Assembly (NCBI RefSeq): GCF_021353235.1
Contig: NZ_JAJTWT010000007.1
Location: 186,001-250,000 of the forward strand
DNA from: Pelomonas caseinilytica
Lineage (GTDB): Bacteria > Pseudomonadota > Gammaproteobacteria > Burkholderiales > Burkholderiaceae_C
Reading direction: 5' to 3'
DNA length: 64,000 nucleotides
Below are positions 43,390 to 52,353 of the stretch, piece by piece (positions within the stretch are counted from its first letter, which is position 1; each line of letters opens with the position of its first letter). The notes beneath the pieces are model-generated. The model was given only the letters and a program-made list of their open reading frames with translations, was not told where the DNA came from and made no database searches. The position numbers and the translations under genes were made by a program.

Positions 43390-44868
43390 CTATTCCACCG
43401 CCTTCAGCATGTCCTCCACCACCTTCTTGGCGTCGCCAAAGACCATCATGGTCTTGTCCATGTAGAAGAGCTCGTTGTCCAGGCCCGCGTAGCCGGCTGC
43501 CATGGAGCGCTTGTTGACGATGACGGTCTTGGCCTTGTGGGCCTCCAGGATGGGCATGCCGTAGATGGGGCTGCCCTTCACGTGGGCCGCCGGGTTCACG
43601 ACGTCGTTGGCGCCGAGGATGATGGCCACGTCCGCCTGGGCGAACTCGGCGTTGATGTCCTCCATCTCGAAGACCTGGTCGTAGGGCACCTCGGCCTCGG
43701 CCAGCAGCACGTTCATGTGGCCGGGCATGCGGCCGGCCACGGGGTGGATGGCGTACTTGACGGTCACGCCCTTCTCGGTGAGCTTGGCGGCCAGTTCCTT
43801 GACGGCATGCTGGGCCCGCGCCACCGCCAGGCCGTAGCCCGGCACGATGATGACCGTCTCGGCGTTGCCGAGCACGAAGGCCGCGTCGTCGGCGCTGCCG
43901 CTCTTCACGTTGCGCTGCTGGGCCGCCCCCGCCGCCGGCCCGCCAGTCTCGCCGCCGAACCCGCCCAGGATGACGTTGAAGAACGAGCGGTTCATGGCCT
44001 TGCACATGATGTAGCTCAGGATGGCGCCCGAACTGCCCACCAGGCTGCCGGCGATGATGAGCATGGGGTTGTTCAGCGAAAAGCCGATGCCCGCCGCCGC
44101 CCAGCCCGAGTAGCTGTTGAGCATGCTCACCACCACCGGCATGTCGGCGCCTCCGATGGGGATGATGAGGGTCACGCCCAGCACCAGGCCCAGGGCCACG
44201 ACGATGCCGAAGGCCAGGGCCGACTCGCTGGCGAAGAACATCGCGCAGAAGGCCAGGGCCGCCACGCCGAGCACCAGGTTGAGCAGGTGCTGGCCCGCGA
44301 ACTGCACCGGCGCGCCCTGGAAGAGGCGGAACTTGCTGCCGCCCGAGAGCTTGCCCCAGGCGATGACGGAGCCCGTGAAGGTGACCGCGCCGATGAAGGC
44401 GCCGAGGGCCAGCTCCAGCCGGTTGCCCGCAGGGATGGGCGCCAGCGTGCGCGGCGCCACGCCGTCCTCGGCCGGGATGGCGGCGAGCGCGGCGTCCAGC
44501 GGCGGCGTGAGGCCGAAGGCCGCCGGCTCCGCGACGGCCGCGACCGCGATGGCCACCGCCGCCAAGCCGATCATGCTGTGGAAGAAGGCGACCAGCTCCG
44601 GCATCTTGGTCATCTCCACCGTCTTGGCCTTCCAGGCGCCGTAGCCGCCGCCGGCGACGAGGCCGAGCAGCACCCACAGCAGCCCGGTGCCCGAGCCCGC
44701 CAGCTTGACGATGAGGGCCGCCGTCGTCGCCACGGCGATGGCCATGCCGGCCATGCCGAAGACGTTGCCGCGGATGGACGTCGTCGGGTGGGACAGCCCC
44801 TTGAGGGCCTGGATGAAGCAGACGCTCGCGACGAGGTAGAGCAGCGTGACCAGGTTCATGCTCATCAC
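43390..44868 (-). CDS. pntB: NAD(P) transhydrogenase subunit beta
   Basis: A 492-residue inner-membrane subunit. About nine transmembrane helices (residues 1-260, with SIRGNVFGMAGM and IPIGGADMPVVVSMLNSYSGWAAAG) form part of the proton channel; the cytoplasmic domain III (about 320-492) binds NADP(H): PGYGLAVARAQHAVKEL and GANDVVNPAA. The enzyme couples proton influx to NADPH formation. It is third in the pntAa-pntAb-pntB operon, with a 114-nt gap after pntAb. Confidence 0.96.
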   Translation of the reverse strand: MMSMNLVTLLYLVASVCFIQALKGLSHPTTSIRGNVFGMAGMAIAVATTAALIVKLAGSGTGLLWVLLGLVAGGGYGAWKAKTVEMTKMPELVAFFHSMIGLAAVAIAVAAVAEPAAFGLTPPLDAALAAIPAEDGVAPRTLAPIPAGNRLELALGAFIGAVTFTGSVIAWGKLSGGSKFRLFQGAPVQFAGQHLLNLVLGVAALAFCAMFFASESALAFGIVVALGLVLGVTLIIPIGGADMPVVVSMLNSYSGWAAAGIGFSLNNPMLIIAGSLVGSSGAILSYIMCKAMNRSFFNVILGGFGGETGGPAAGAAQQRNVKSGSADDAAFVLGNAETVIIVPGYGLAVARAQHAVKELAAKLTEKGVTVKYAIHPVAGRMPGHMNVLLAEAEVPYDQVFEMEDINAEFAQADVAIILGANDVVNPAAHVKGSPIYGMPILEAHKAKTVIVNKRSMAAGYAGLDNELFYMDKTMMVFGDAKKVVEDMLKAVE

Positions 44869-44982
44869 GCGCCCTCCTTCTTGGCCGCCGGTCTTTCCTT
44901 CTTTTGAGTTCCGGCCCGCTTCGCTTCACATGCCGGCGGCATGTGAGCCTTCTCTGAAAAGAAGCCCGCTGGGTAGGTCATG

Positions 44983-45300
44983 TCACTTCTCCTCGATTTT
45001 CTTGGCGGGCTTCTTCTTGAACATCTCCAGCATCCGTCGCGTGACGAGGAAGCCGCCGAAGATGTTGACCGCCGCGAGCGCCACCGCCGCGACGCCCATG
45101 CCCTTGGCGAAGGGTGTCTCGGTCAGGGCCGCGGCCATCATGGCGCCGACGATGACGATGGCCGAGACGGCGTTCGTCACCGCCATCAGCGGCGTGTGCA
45201 GCGCGGGTGTCACCGTCCAGACGACGTGGTAGCCCACGTAGATGGCCAGCACGAAGATGATGAGGTTGATGATGGTGTGGTCAACGATTTCCATGGTCAT
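44983..45300 (-). CDS. pntAb: NAD(P) transhydrogenase subunit alpha part 2
   Basis: A 105-residue membrane protein with three transmembrane helices, corresponding to the C-terminal membrane part of the E. coli PntA chain. Conserved stretches are IFVLAIYVGYHVVWTVTPALHTPLMAVTNAVS and GMGVAAVALAAVNIFGGFLVTRRMLEMF, followed by a Lys-rich tail. It overlaps pntAa by 4 nt. The split alpha subunit is usual in Burkholderiales and alphaproteobacteria. Confidence 0.95.
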   Translation of the reverse strand: MTMEIVDHTIINLIIFVLAIYVGYHVVWTVTPALHTPLMAVTNAVSAIVIVGAMMAAALTETPFAKGMGVAAVALAAVNIFGGFLVTRRMLEMFKKKPAKKIEEK

Positions 45301-46412
45301 GCCCTCGTGACTTGGCCGTCTTGGGTGACGCGGCAGGCCGCGACGATGTCGTCATCCAGCGGCACGGTGAGCGTGCCCTCCTTGGTGATGACGAGCTTGA
45401 GGAAGTCCAGCACGTTGCGGGCGTAGAGCGCCGAGGCATCGGCCGCGACGAGCGCCGGCAGGTTGGTCTCGCCGACGATGACGACGCCGTGCTTCGTCAC
45501 CGTGCGGCCGGCCTCCGTCAGCGGGCAGTTGCCGCCGGCGGGCGCCGCGATGTCGACGATGACCGAGCCGGGCTTCATCGCCTTGACCATGTCCTCGGTG
45601 ACGAGCACCGGCGCCGCGCGGCCCGGGATCAGCGCCGTCGTGATGACGACGTCGGCCTGGGCCACGCGCTTGGCCACCTCGGCCTTCTGGCGCTCCAGCC
45701 AGCTCGGCGGCATGGGCCGGGCATAACCGCCGACGCCCTCGGCGGCCTCCTTCTCCTCGGCGGTCTCGTAGGGCACGTCGATGAACTTGGCACCGAGCGA
45801 CTCGACCTGCTCCTTCACCGAGGGCCGCACGTCGCTGGCCTCGATGACGGCGCCCAGGCGCTTGGCCGTGGCGATGGCCTGCAGGCCCGCCACGCCCACG
45901 CCGAGCACGACGACGCGGGCCGCCTTCACGGTGCCGGCGGCCGTCATCAGCATCGGGAAGAAGCGCTGGTAGCGGTCGGCCGCGATCATCACGGCCTTGT
46001 AGCCGGCGATGTTGGCCTGGCTGGACAGCACGTCCATGCTCTGCGCGCGGGTCGTGCGCGGCGCGGCCTCGAGCGCGAAGCCCGTGAGCCCCGCGGCGGC
46101 CATCGCGGCCAGGCCGTCGCGGTCGAAGGGGTTGAGCATGCCCACCAGGGCCGTGCCGGGCTTCATCAGCGCCAGCTCCTCGGCGCCGGGGGCGCGCACC
46201 TTCAGCACCAGCTCGCAGGCCAGGGCCGCGGCGTGGTCGACGATTTCGCAGCCCACCGCCTCGTAGGCCGCATCGGTGACGCTGGCCGCGACGCCGGCAC
46301 CGGTCTCGATGCGAAGCACGTGGCCCTGGGCCTTGAGCTTCTTGGCCGTCTCGGGCGTGACGGCCACGCGGGTCTCTCCGGCCGCGCGCTCGCGCGGGAC
46401 GCCGATCTGCAT
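45297..46412 (-). CDS. pntAa: NAD(P) transhydrogenase subunit alpha part 1
   Basis: A 371-residue soluble subunit that binds NAD(H). It begins MQIGVPRERAAGETRVAVTP and contains the Rossmann motif VVLGVGVAGLQAIATAKRLGA (about residue 170) and SQANIAGYKAVMIAADRYQRFFPMLMTAAGT, diagnostic for the PntA/AlaDH family. The start at 46412 has a GGAGGAGA site; an in-frame extension to 46454 lacks one. First gene of the operon, divergent from nudJ with an 83-nt gap. Confidence 0.96.
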   Translation of the reverse strand: MQIGVPRERAAGETRVAVTPETAKKLKAQGHVLRIETGAGVAASVTDAAYEAVGCEIVDHAAALACELVLKVRAPGAEELALMKPGTALVGMLNPFDRDGLAAMAAAGLTGFALEAAPRTTRAQSMDVLSSQANIAGYKAVMIAADRYQRFFPMLMTAAGTVKAARVVVLGVGVAGLQAIATAKRLGAVIEASDVRPSVKEQVESLGAKFIDVPYETAEEKEAAEGVGGYARPMPPSWLERQKAEVAKRVAQADVVITTALIPGRAAPVLVTEDMVKAMKPGSVIVDIAAPAGGNCPLTEAGRTVTKHGVVIVGETNLPALVAADASALYARNVLDFLKLVITKEGTLTVPLDDDIVAACRVTQDGQVTRA

Positions 46413-46495
46413 GAGTTCTCCTCCAGGAGCAGGGGTGCGCGGCAGCTTACACAATGCCCGCTCCCGCCCACTGCGGGATTTCGATGGGAGGTTTC

Positions 46496-46993
46496 ATGAC
46501 TGCCACAGCCCGCTTTCGTCCCAGTGTCACTGTCGCGGCGGTGATTGCCCATGAGGGCCGCTACCTGCTGGTCGAGGAGGAGACGCCCGAAGGCCTCAGG
46601 CTCAACAACCCCGCCGGGCACCTGGAACAGGGCGAGAGCCCCCTCCAGGCCGTCGTGCGCGAGGCCCTGGAGGAGACGGCCCGCGCATTCACGCCCGAGG
46701 CCCTGCTGGGCGTCTACCTCGCGCGCTTCCTGCGCCCGGAGCGCGGCGAGGACGTGACCTATGTGCGCTTCGCCTACCGCGGCCACGTCGGCGAGCCCCT
46801 GCCCGGCCGCACGCTGGACACCGGCATCCGGCGCACGCTGTGGCTGAGCCTGGACGAGGTGCGCGCCAGCCGCGAGCGCCACCGCAGCCCGCTGGTGCTG
46901 CAGTGCATCGAGGACCACGCCGCCGGCCGCGCCCTGCCGCTGGAAAGCGTGCAGGCGCACGCCTCGCTGGCCGACCCGCTGCGCCTGGCCTGA
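46496..46993 (+). CDS. nudJ: NUDIX hydrolase, NudJ-like
   Basis: A 165-residue Nudix hydrolase. The Nudix box is [21 protein letters not shown] (G-x5-E-x7-RE-x2-EE pattern, about residues 41-61). The N-terminus [24 protein letters not shown] matches NudJ/YmfB thiamine-pyrophosphate and nucleoside-triphosphate hydrolases. The ATG 46496 follows a GGGAGG site. It lies just upstream of mnmA, the same order as nudJ-mnmA in E. coli, which supports the symbol. Confidence 0.9.
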   Translation: MTATARFRPSVTVAAVIAHEGRYLLVEEETPEGLRLNNPAGHLEQGESPLQAVVREALEETARAFTPEALLGVYLARFLRPERGEDVTYVRFAYRGHVGEPLPGRTLDTGIRRTLWLSLDEVRASRERHRSPLVLQCIEDHAAGRALPLESVQAHASLADPLRLA

Positions 46994-47040
46994 GCCCCCG
47001 CGGCCGGCGGACCGGCACCCCCTGCGGGACAATCGGGGGC

Positions 47041-48183
47041 ATGAGTTCCGCCAAGAAACATCGAGTCGTCGTCGGCCTGTCCGGCGGCGTGGACTCGGCC
47101 GTGACGGCCCATCTGCTCAAGCAGCAGGGGCACGAGGTCGTCGGCATCTTCATGAAGAACTGGGAGGACGACGACGATGACGAGTACTGCTCGTCGCGCC
47201 AGGACTTCCTGGACGCCGCCTCGGTGGCCGACGTGCTCGGCATCGAGATCGAGCACGTCAACTTCGCGGCCGAGTACAAGGACCGCGTCTTCGAGAGCTT
47301 CCTGCACGAATACCAGGCCGGCCGCACGCCCAACCCCGACGTGCTGTGCAACGCCGAGATCAAGTTCAAGGCCTTCCTCGACCATGCCATGCGGCTGGGC
47401 GCCGAGAAGATCGCCACCGGGCATTACGCCCGGGTGCGTGAGCTGGACGGCAAATTCCAGCTGCTCAAGGGCCTGGACCCGCTCAAGGACCAGAGCTACT
47501 TCCTGCACCGCCTGACCCAGGCCCAGCTGAGCAAGGCGCTGTTCCCGGTGGGCCACCTGGAGAAGACCGAGGTGCGCCGCATCGCCGCCGAGATCGGCCT
47601 GCCGAACGCGAAGAAAAAGGATTCGACCGGCATCTGCTTCATCGGCGAGCGGCCCTTCCGCGAGTTCCTGAACAAATACCTGTCCCACCAGCCGGGGCCC
47701 ATCAAGGACGAGCGGGGCCGCAAGCTCGGCGAGCACGTCGGTCTGTCCTTCTACACGCTGGGCCAGCGCCAGGGCCTGGGCATCGGCGGCATCAAGGACA
47801 AGGGCGCGCAGGGATCGGCGGCGACGCCCGGCCGGGCGTCGAAGGGCGGCGGCCATCACGAGCCCTGGTTCGTCGCGGCCAAGGACATCCCGAACAACAC
47901 CCTGATCGTCGTGCAGGGCCACGACCATCCGCTGCTGCTCAGCCCCGCCCTCGTCGCCGACGACCTCAGCTGGACCGCCGGCCAAGCGCCCGCGCCCGGC
48001 CCCGCGGCGGCCAAGACGCGCTACCGCCAGGCTGACGCCGCCTGCGATGTCGGCTTCGACGCCGGCCGGCTGACGCTGCGCTTCGCCGAACCGCAGTGGG
48101 CCGTCACGCCCGGCCAGAGCGCCGTGGTCTACGACGGCGAGGTCTGCCTCGGTGGAGGCGTGATCGCCGCGGCGCTGGCATGA
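47041..48183 (+). CDS. mnmA: tRNA-specific 2-thiouridylase MnmA
   Basis: A 380-residue enzyme that adds sulfur to U34 of tRNA-Lys, -Glu and -Gln. The PP-loop is [11 protein letters not shown] (about residue 11); the two catalytic cysteines lie in [11 protein letters not shown] (about Cys103) and [11 protein letters not shown] (about Cys201). There is a small extra Gly/Ser-rich insertion near residues 255-275 ([20 protein letters not shown]), also seen in related Burkholderiales. The stop overlaps the histidine kinase start. Confidence 0.96.
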   Translation: MSSAKKHRVVVGLSGGVDSAVTAHLLKQQGHEVVGIFMKNWEDDDDDEYCSSRQDFLDAASVADVLGIEIEHVNFAAEYKDRVFESFLHEYQAGRTPNPDVLCNAEIKFKAFLDHAMRLGAEKIATGHYARVRELDGKFQLLKGLDPLKDQSYFLHRLTQAQLSKALFPVGHLEKTEVRRIAAEIGLPNAKKKDSTGICFIGERPFREFLNKYLSHQPGPIKDERGRKLGEHVGLSFYTLGQRQGLGIGGIKDKGAQGSAATPGRASKGGGHHEPWFVAAKDIPNNTLIVVQGHDHPLLLSPALVADDLSWTAGQAPAPGPAAAKTRYRQADAACDVGFDAGRLTLRFAEPQWAVTPGQSAVVYDGEVCLGGGVIAAALA

Positions 48184-49400
48184 CGAATTTCGACCGCCTG
48201 CTCGCCCGCCTGGCCGAGCCCGGCGTCGTGCTGCGGCTGGCCGCGCTGGTGTTCTGCGCCATGGAGCTGGTCAGCGCCGGCGCGGCCCTGCTGGGCGTGC
48301 GCACCGAGCCCTACGACGGCCTGGCGGCCTGGATCTGGCGCCAGTCCGGCGGCGACGTCAACGACCGCGGCCTCGTCGTCGTCTGCGTCCTGCTGCTGCT
48401 GGCCTTCGTGGCGCTGATCTTCCTGCTCGCCCGCCAGGGCCAGACGGCCGTGCCCGTCAACCAGCGCCTGGCGGGGTTGCTGGTCGTGGACCTGCTGGCC
48501 GTCAGCGTCACGCCGGGCCTGCCCTTCCTCGTCACGGCCCTGGCCGGCGTGCTGCTGCCGGCACGGCTGGCCTTGGGCTTCGCCTTCGTCCAGGTGCTGC
48601 TGAACACCGCCATCTACGCCGCGCCGTCGCAGTCCGCCTGGCTCGACCAGTTCGGCCTGCTGGCCTCCATGCTGGCCCTGCACGGCCTGGCCTTTGGCCT
48701 CGGGCGCATGGCCGCGGCCGAGGCCGAGAAGCGCCGCTGGCTGCAGGCCGTGCTGGCCGAGCAGATGTCCGGCGAGCACCTGCTGGCCGAGCAGATGCGC
48801 TACAGCGAGCGCATGCAGATCGCCCGCGAACTGCACGACCTGATGGGCCACCACCTGACGGCCCTGAACCTGCAACTGCAGCTCGGCGGCGCCCTGCTCG
48901 CGCGGGCCGACGCGCCGGGCGCCGGTCAGGCCCTGGACCGCGCCCAGGGCGTGGCCGCCCAGCTGCTGGCCGACGTGCGCGAGGCCGTGTCGCAGCAGCG
49001 CAGCTCCCAGCGCATCGACCTGTCCACGGCCCTGCAGGCCTTGGCCGAAGGCATCGCCAGCACGCGCATCGAGCTGTCCCTGGACGACGCCGCCCGCGAC
49101 CTCGGCCCCCGCGCGGCCCACGCCCTGCTGCGTTGCGTGCAGGAAGGCGTGACCAACAGCGTGCGCCACGCCGGCGCCCGCCGGGTGAGGGTCGAACTGC
49201 GCGGCCTAGGGGAAGCGGGGGATGAGGTCGGCGTCAGCATCGACGATGATGGGCGGGGCGCGCCGAACTGGCACGAGGGCCGGGCCGGCAATGGCCTGGC
49301 CGGCATGACGGAGCGCATGGCCGAACTGGGGGGCACCATGCGCGTGACGCGCACGAGCCCGGGGTTTCGAATCGAGCTGAGATGTCCGCGATGGGTGTGA
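48180..49400 (+). CDS. Sensor histidine kinase (NarL/DesK class)
   Basis: A 406-residue membrane sensor kinase. Five or six hydrophobic segments fill about residues 15-185; a coiled linker leads to the HisKA_3 dimerisation domain with phospho-acceptor His in [20 protein letters not shown] (about residue 219), then an HATPase_c domain with N-box [13 protein letters not shown] and G-boxes DDDGRGAP and GNGLAGM. No separate periplasmic sensing domain is seen, so the membrane part is probably the sensor, as in DesK. It overlaps mnmA by 4 nt and the response regulator by 19 nt. Confidence 0.92.
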   Translation: MTNFDRLLARLAEPGVVLRLAALVFCAMELVSAGAALLGVRTEPYDGLAAWIWRQSGGDVNDRGLVVVCVLLLLAFVALIFLLARQGQTAVPVNQRLAGLLVVDLLAVSVTPGLPFLVTALAGVLLPARLALGFAFVQVLLNTAIYAAPSQSAWLDQFGLLASMLALHGLAFGLGRMAAAEAEKRRWLQAVLAEQMSGEHLLAEQMRYSERMQIARELHDLMGHHLTALNLQLQLGGALLARADAPGAGQALDRAQGVAAQLLADVREAVSQQRSSQRIDLSTALQALAEGIASTRIELSLDDAARDLGPRAAHALLRCVQEGVTNSVRHAGARRVRVELRGLGEAGDEVGVSIDDDGRGAPNWHEGRAGNGLAGMTERMAELGGTMRVTRTSPGFRIELRCPRWV

Positions 49401-50056
49401 TCAAGATCCTGCTGGTGGAGGACCAGCAACTGGTGCGCGAGGGCCTGAAGGGGCTGCTGGCGCTGCACGACGAGCTCAAGGTCGTCGGCGAGGCCAGCGA
49501 CGGCGCCGAGGCGCTGGAATGGCTCGCCGCCATCCCGGCCGACGAGGTGGCCGAGTCCATGCCCGACGTCATCCTCTCCGACATGCGCATGCCCCGCCTG
49601 GACGGCGTCGGCCTCATCCGCGCCCTGGCCGCGCGCGCCCTGCGCCTGCCGGTCATCCTCCTCACCACCTTCGACGACACCGCGGCCTTCGACGAGGCGG
49701 CGCGCGCCGGCGCCAAGGGCTTCCTGCTCAAGGCCATCAGCCCCGACACCCTGCTGCAGGCCCTGCGCGACGTGCACGCCGGCGGCACGGCGCTCCGCCC
49801 CTCGCTGACGACCCGCATGGAGGCCAAGGGCGGCGAGCGCGCCTTCACGGCCGCCGACCATCCCGACCCCCTCTCGCCCAAGGAGCTGCAGGTGTTGCGC
49901 CTGGTGGCCAGCGGACGCTCCAACACCGAGATCGCCAGCCTGCTGGGCAACAGCGAAGGCGTCATCAAGAACCACTGCTCGGCCATCTTCTCCAAGATGG
50001 GCGTGCGCGACCGCACGCAGGCGGTGCTCAGGGCGATCGACCTGGGTTGGATCTAG
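49382..50056 (+). CDS. LuxR/NarL-family response regulator
   Basis: A 224-residue regulator pairing with the preceding kinase. The receiver domain has the acidic pocket EDQQ, the phospho-acceptor Asp in ILSDMRMPRLDG and the conserved Lys in FLLKAIS. The C-terminal LuxR helix-turn-helix is LSPKELQVLRLVASGRSNTEIA plus VIKNHCSAIFSKMGVRDRTQ. It starts inside the kinase gene (19-nt overlap), so the pair is translated together. Target genes are not evident; the CAP-protein gene converges on its 3' end with a 29-nt overlap. Confidence 0.95.
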   Translation: MSAMGVIKILLVEDQQLVREGLKGLLALHDELKVVGEASDGAEALEWLAAIPADEVAESMPDVILSDMRMPRLDGVGLIRALAARALRLPVILLTTFDDTAAFDEAARAGAKGFLLKAISPDTLLQALRDVHAGGTALRPSLTTRMEAKGGERAFTAADHPDPLSPKELQVLRLVASGRSNTEIASLLGNSEGVIKNHCSAIFSKMGVRDRTQAVLRAIDLGWI

Positions 50057-50534
50057 GCGCCGCCAGCTGCAGCACCCAGTAGCGCTGCAGCCGGCCCGGG
50101 CCACCGACGCAGGCCAAGCCGAACTCCTCGAAGTCCGGCGCCATCAGGTTCTCGCAGTGCGGCGGGCTGGCCAGCCAGTCGGCCAGGGCCTCGTCCAGCG
50201 CCTGCGGCCCGCCCGAGAGGTTCTCCCCCGCCACGCGCATGGCATAGCCGGCCTCGAGCAGCCGCGTCCGCAAGGTGGCGCCGCCCTCGCCGACGTGGTC
50301 GAGCCGGTCGTGCTGCGCGAGCTCCTCGGCATAACGGCGCGTCGACTCGGCCAGCTGCGCCTGCCAGTGCAAGGCCGGCGCCGCCGGCCACCACCGCGGG
50401 CCACAGCGGCGCCCCTCGGCCCGCAGCGCATTCACGGCTCGCACGGCCGCCTCCGGCTCCACCGTGCAGCCCTCTGCCGCGCCGACGGACGCCGGGGCGG
50501 CAAGGGCCAGGCACAGCAGCAGTGAAGAACGCAT
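50028..50534 (-). CDS. Secreted CAP-domain (SCP/PR1-like) protein
   Basis: A 168-residue exported protein: signal peptide (about residues 1-19, RSSLLLCLALAAPASVGA), then one CAP domain with AVRAVNALRAEGRRCGP, HDRLDHVGEGG, AGENLSGGPQALDEALADWLASPPHCENLMAPDFEEFG and a closing YWVLQLA. These are the CAP signature blocks including the His/Glu pocket. Bacterial members are of largely unknown function, some bind lipids or peptidoglycan. The gene overlaps the response regulator tail-to-tail. Confidence 0.88.
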   Translation of the reverse strand: MRSSLLLCLALAAPASVGAAEGCTVEPEAAVRAVNALRAEGRRCGPRWWPAAPALHWQAQLAESTRRYAEELAQHDRLDHVGEGGATLRTRLLEAGYAMRVAGENLSGGPQALDEALADWLASPPHCENLMAPDFEEFGLACVGGPGRLQRYWVLQLAAPRSNPGRSP

Positions 50535-50627
50535 GGCCCATCCTAGGGCCACCATGCGAGGACCGGCCTTTCGGGATGTGACAGGCTGGCTGTTGCCAAG
50601 CGGCCCGAGCCCGGCCACCATGCCGAC

Positions 50628-51374
50628 ATGAAGCCCGCCCGACCGCTCGTTGCCCTCCTTGCCTGTGCCGCCCTCGCCAGCTGCGCCCAGACACCGCCCA
50701 CCGCCGCCCAGCCGGAGTCGGCCCGCCTCGCCAAGGAGCTGCAGGCACTGATCGGCCCGGCGGCCTGCACGTCGGACAGCCAGTGCCGAACCCAGGCCGT
50801 GGGCGCCAAGGCCTGCGGCGGGCCGGCCGGCTATGTCGCCTGGTCCGTCCAGGGCACGGACGCCCGGGCGCTGGCCGAACTGGCGGCGCGGCAGTCGGCG
50901 GCGCAGCGGCGTGAGCTCGAAGCCAGCGGCCTGCGCTCCAACTGCGCGGTGGCCACCGACCCCGGCGCGGCCTGCGTGGCTGGGCGCTGCCAGCTCGCCG
51001 GGGCGGCAGGTCCTGACGCTCAGGCCGGCAAGCCCTTCAGCCTGCGCGCGGGCGCCTCCGTGCGCTTGCCCGCCCAGGGCCTGCGCATCGGCTTCGACGG
51101 CGTGACGGCCGACTCGCGCTGCCCCAAGGGCGAGCAATGCATCGTCGCGGGCGACGCCACCGTGCGGCTGTGGTGGCAGCACGAGGGCGGCCCGCGCCAG
51201 GCGCTGGAACTGCACACCGACGCCCGCGCCCAGCGCTCGGCGCCGGTCGGCGAACTCGATCTCGTCCTGTTGAGCCTCACCCCCGAACCCGTCACCGGCA
51301 AGGCGACGGATCGCCGCGCCTACGAGGCGACCCTGCGCCTTGGCGACGGCGCCGCGGGCAAGGCCGAGCGCTGA
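50628..51374 (+). CDS. Unknown lipoprotein with cysteine-rich centre
   Basis: A 248-residue lipoprotein (lipobox LASC, Cys at about residue 19). The N-terminal half has paired cysteines in PAACTSDSQCRTQAVGAKACGGPAGY and CAVATDPGAACVAGRCQL, a pattern that suggests disulfides. The C-terminal half is a beta-sandwich-like domain (LRAGASVRLPAQGLRIGFDGV, GEQCIVAGDATVRLWW). I do not recognise a named family. It is divergent from the CAP-protein gene with a 93-nt gap. Confidence 0.75.
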   Translation: MKPARPLVALLACAALASCAQTPPTAAQPESARLAKELQALIGPAACTSDSQCRTQAVGAKACGGPAGYVAWSVQGTDARALAELAARQSAAQRRELEASGLRSNCAVATDPGAACVAGRCQLAGAAGPDAQAGKPFSLRAGASVRLPAQGLRIGFDGVTADSRCPKGEQCIVAGDATVRLWWQHEGGPRQALELHTDARAQRSAPVGELDLVLLSLTPEPVTGKATDRRAYEATLRLGDGAAGKAER

Positions 51375-51671
51375 GCCGCCGGCGGCCACCCCGCCTGACC
51401 GTCAGTCCGGGCGGCAATCCGGCGCCTGCCTAGCGAGGCTCCGCTTGCACGGCCATCAGGCAAATACCTTAGACGACTGAGCGGAAGAGCGCCCGGCCTG
51501 CGCCGCCCTCCCGCCACCGCAGTGGCGAGCGCGCATGGCGGCGCCTCGCACGCCCGCTAGTGACTTTCCCTTCCCGTGGATCAGGGGTGCAGTTGTGAGA
51601 TATGTCATGGAACGATGCGCTACCCGAATCCAACCTGGGTTCACTGTTTTTTCCCTCACGAAGGAAATCGA

Positions 51672-52280
51672 ATGAAGCCCGTTCACCGCCTCGCCACCGC
51701 GCTGGCCATCGCAGCTCTATCGACGGCCGCCTCCGCCGCCACCGTCTACACCTCCTCTTCGGACTTCCTGTCCAAGCTCCTGCCGGGGGCCTACACGGAG
51801 AACTTCAACGGGCTGAGCAACACGCCGCCGGGCGCCGTCCCCTTCAGCGGTGGCGCGTTCTCGTACACGATCTCGGCGCCTCAGGACACCTATGCCGATG
51901 GCGACACGATGTCGACGAGCCAGATCATGGACGACCTGACCATCGACTTCACCAGCAACAACGTCTATGCCGTCGGCGGCAACTTCTTCGGCGTCGACTT
52001 CCAGGGCGCCTTCCAGTCGATCATGATCACGCTCACCCTGAGCGATGGCACGGTCGAGAGCTTCACGCCCGCGTCCTTCGGTGGCAGCTTCCGCGGCTTC
52101 ATCTCCGGCGAGGCCATCACGTCGCTGAACATCCACGGCAGCGACGGCCTGAACCAGTCGTTCTACGCCGCCCTGGACAACCTGACGGTCGGCACCGTCC
52201 CCGAGCCTGCCAGCCTGGCCCTGGCCGGCGTGGCCCTGGCCGGCCTGGCCGCCGCCCGCCGCCGCCGCAACTCCCTCTGA
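51672..52280 (+). CDS. PEP-CTERM sorted exported protein
   Basis: A 202-residue protein with a Sec signal (about residues 1-22) and a C-terminal PEP-CTERM tripartite tail: TVPEPASLALAGVALAGLAAARRRR. Such proteins are cut and anchored or released by an exosortase (EpsH/XrtA), and are associated with exopolysaccharide and biofilm. The mature part is a beta-rich domain (FNGLSNTPPGAVPFSGG, TIDFTSNNVYAVGGNFFG) of unknown fold. An AAGGAAA site precedes the ATG. The 297-base gap upstream shows nothing beyond its promoter region. The exosortase gene is not in this window. Confidence 0.9.
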   Translation: MKPVHRLATALAIAALSTAASAATVYTSSSDFLSKLLPGAYTENFNGLSNTPPGAVPFSGGAFSYTISAPQDTYADGDTMSTSQIMDDLTIDFTSNNVYAVGGNFFGVDFQGAFQSIMITLTLSDGTVESFTPASFGGSFRGFISGEAITSLNIHGSDGLNQSFYAALDNLTVGTVPEPASLALAGVALAGLAAARRRRNSL

Positions 52281-52353
52281 TGGACCGGCCGGGGCGATCC
52301 CCCGGTTTCCCCTCCCCCCGTTGAGCGGCTACCCGCCGCATGCAGGAGCGTTT

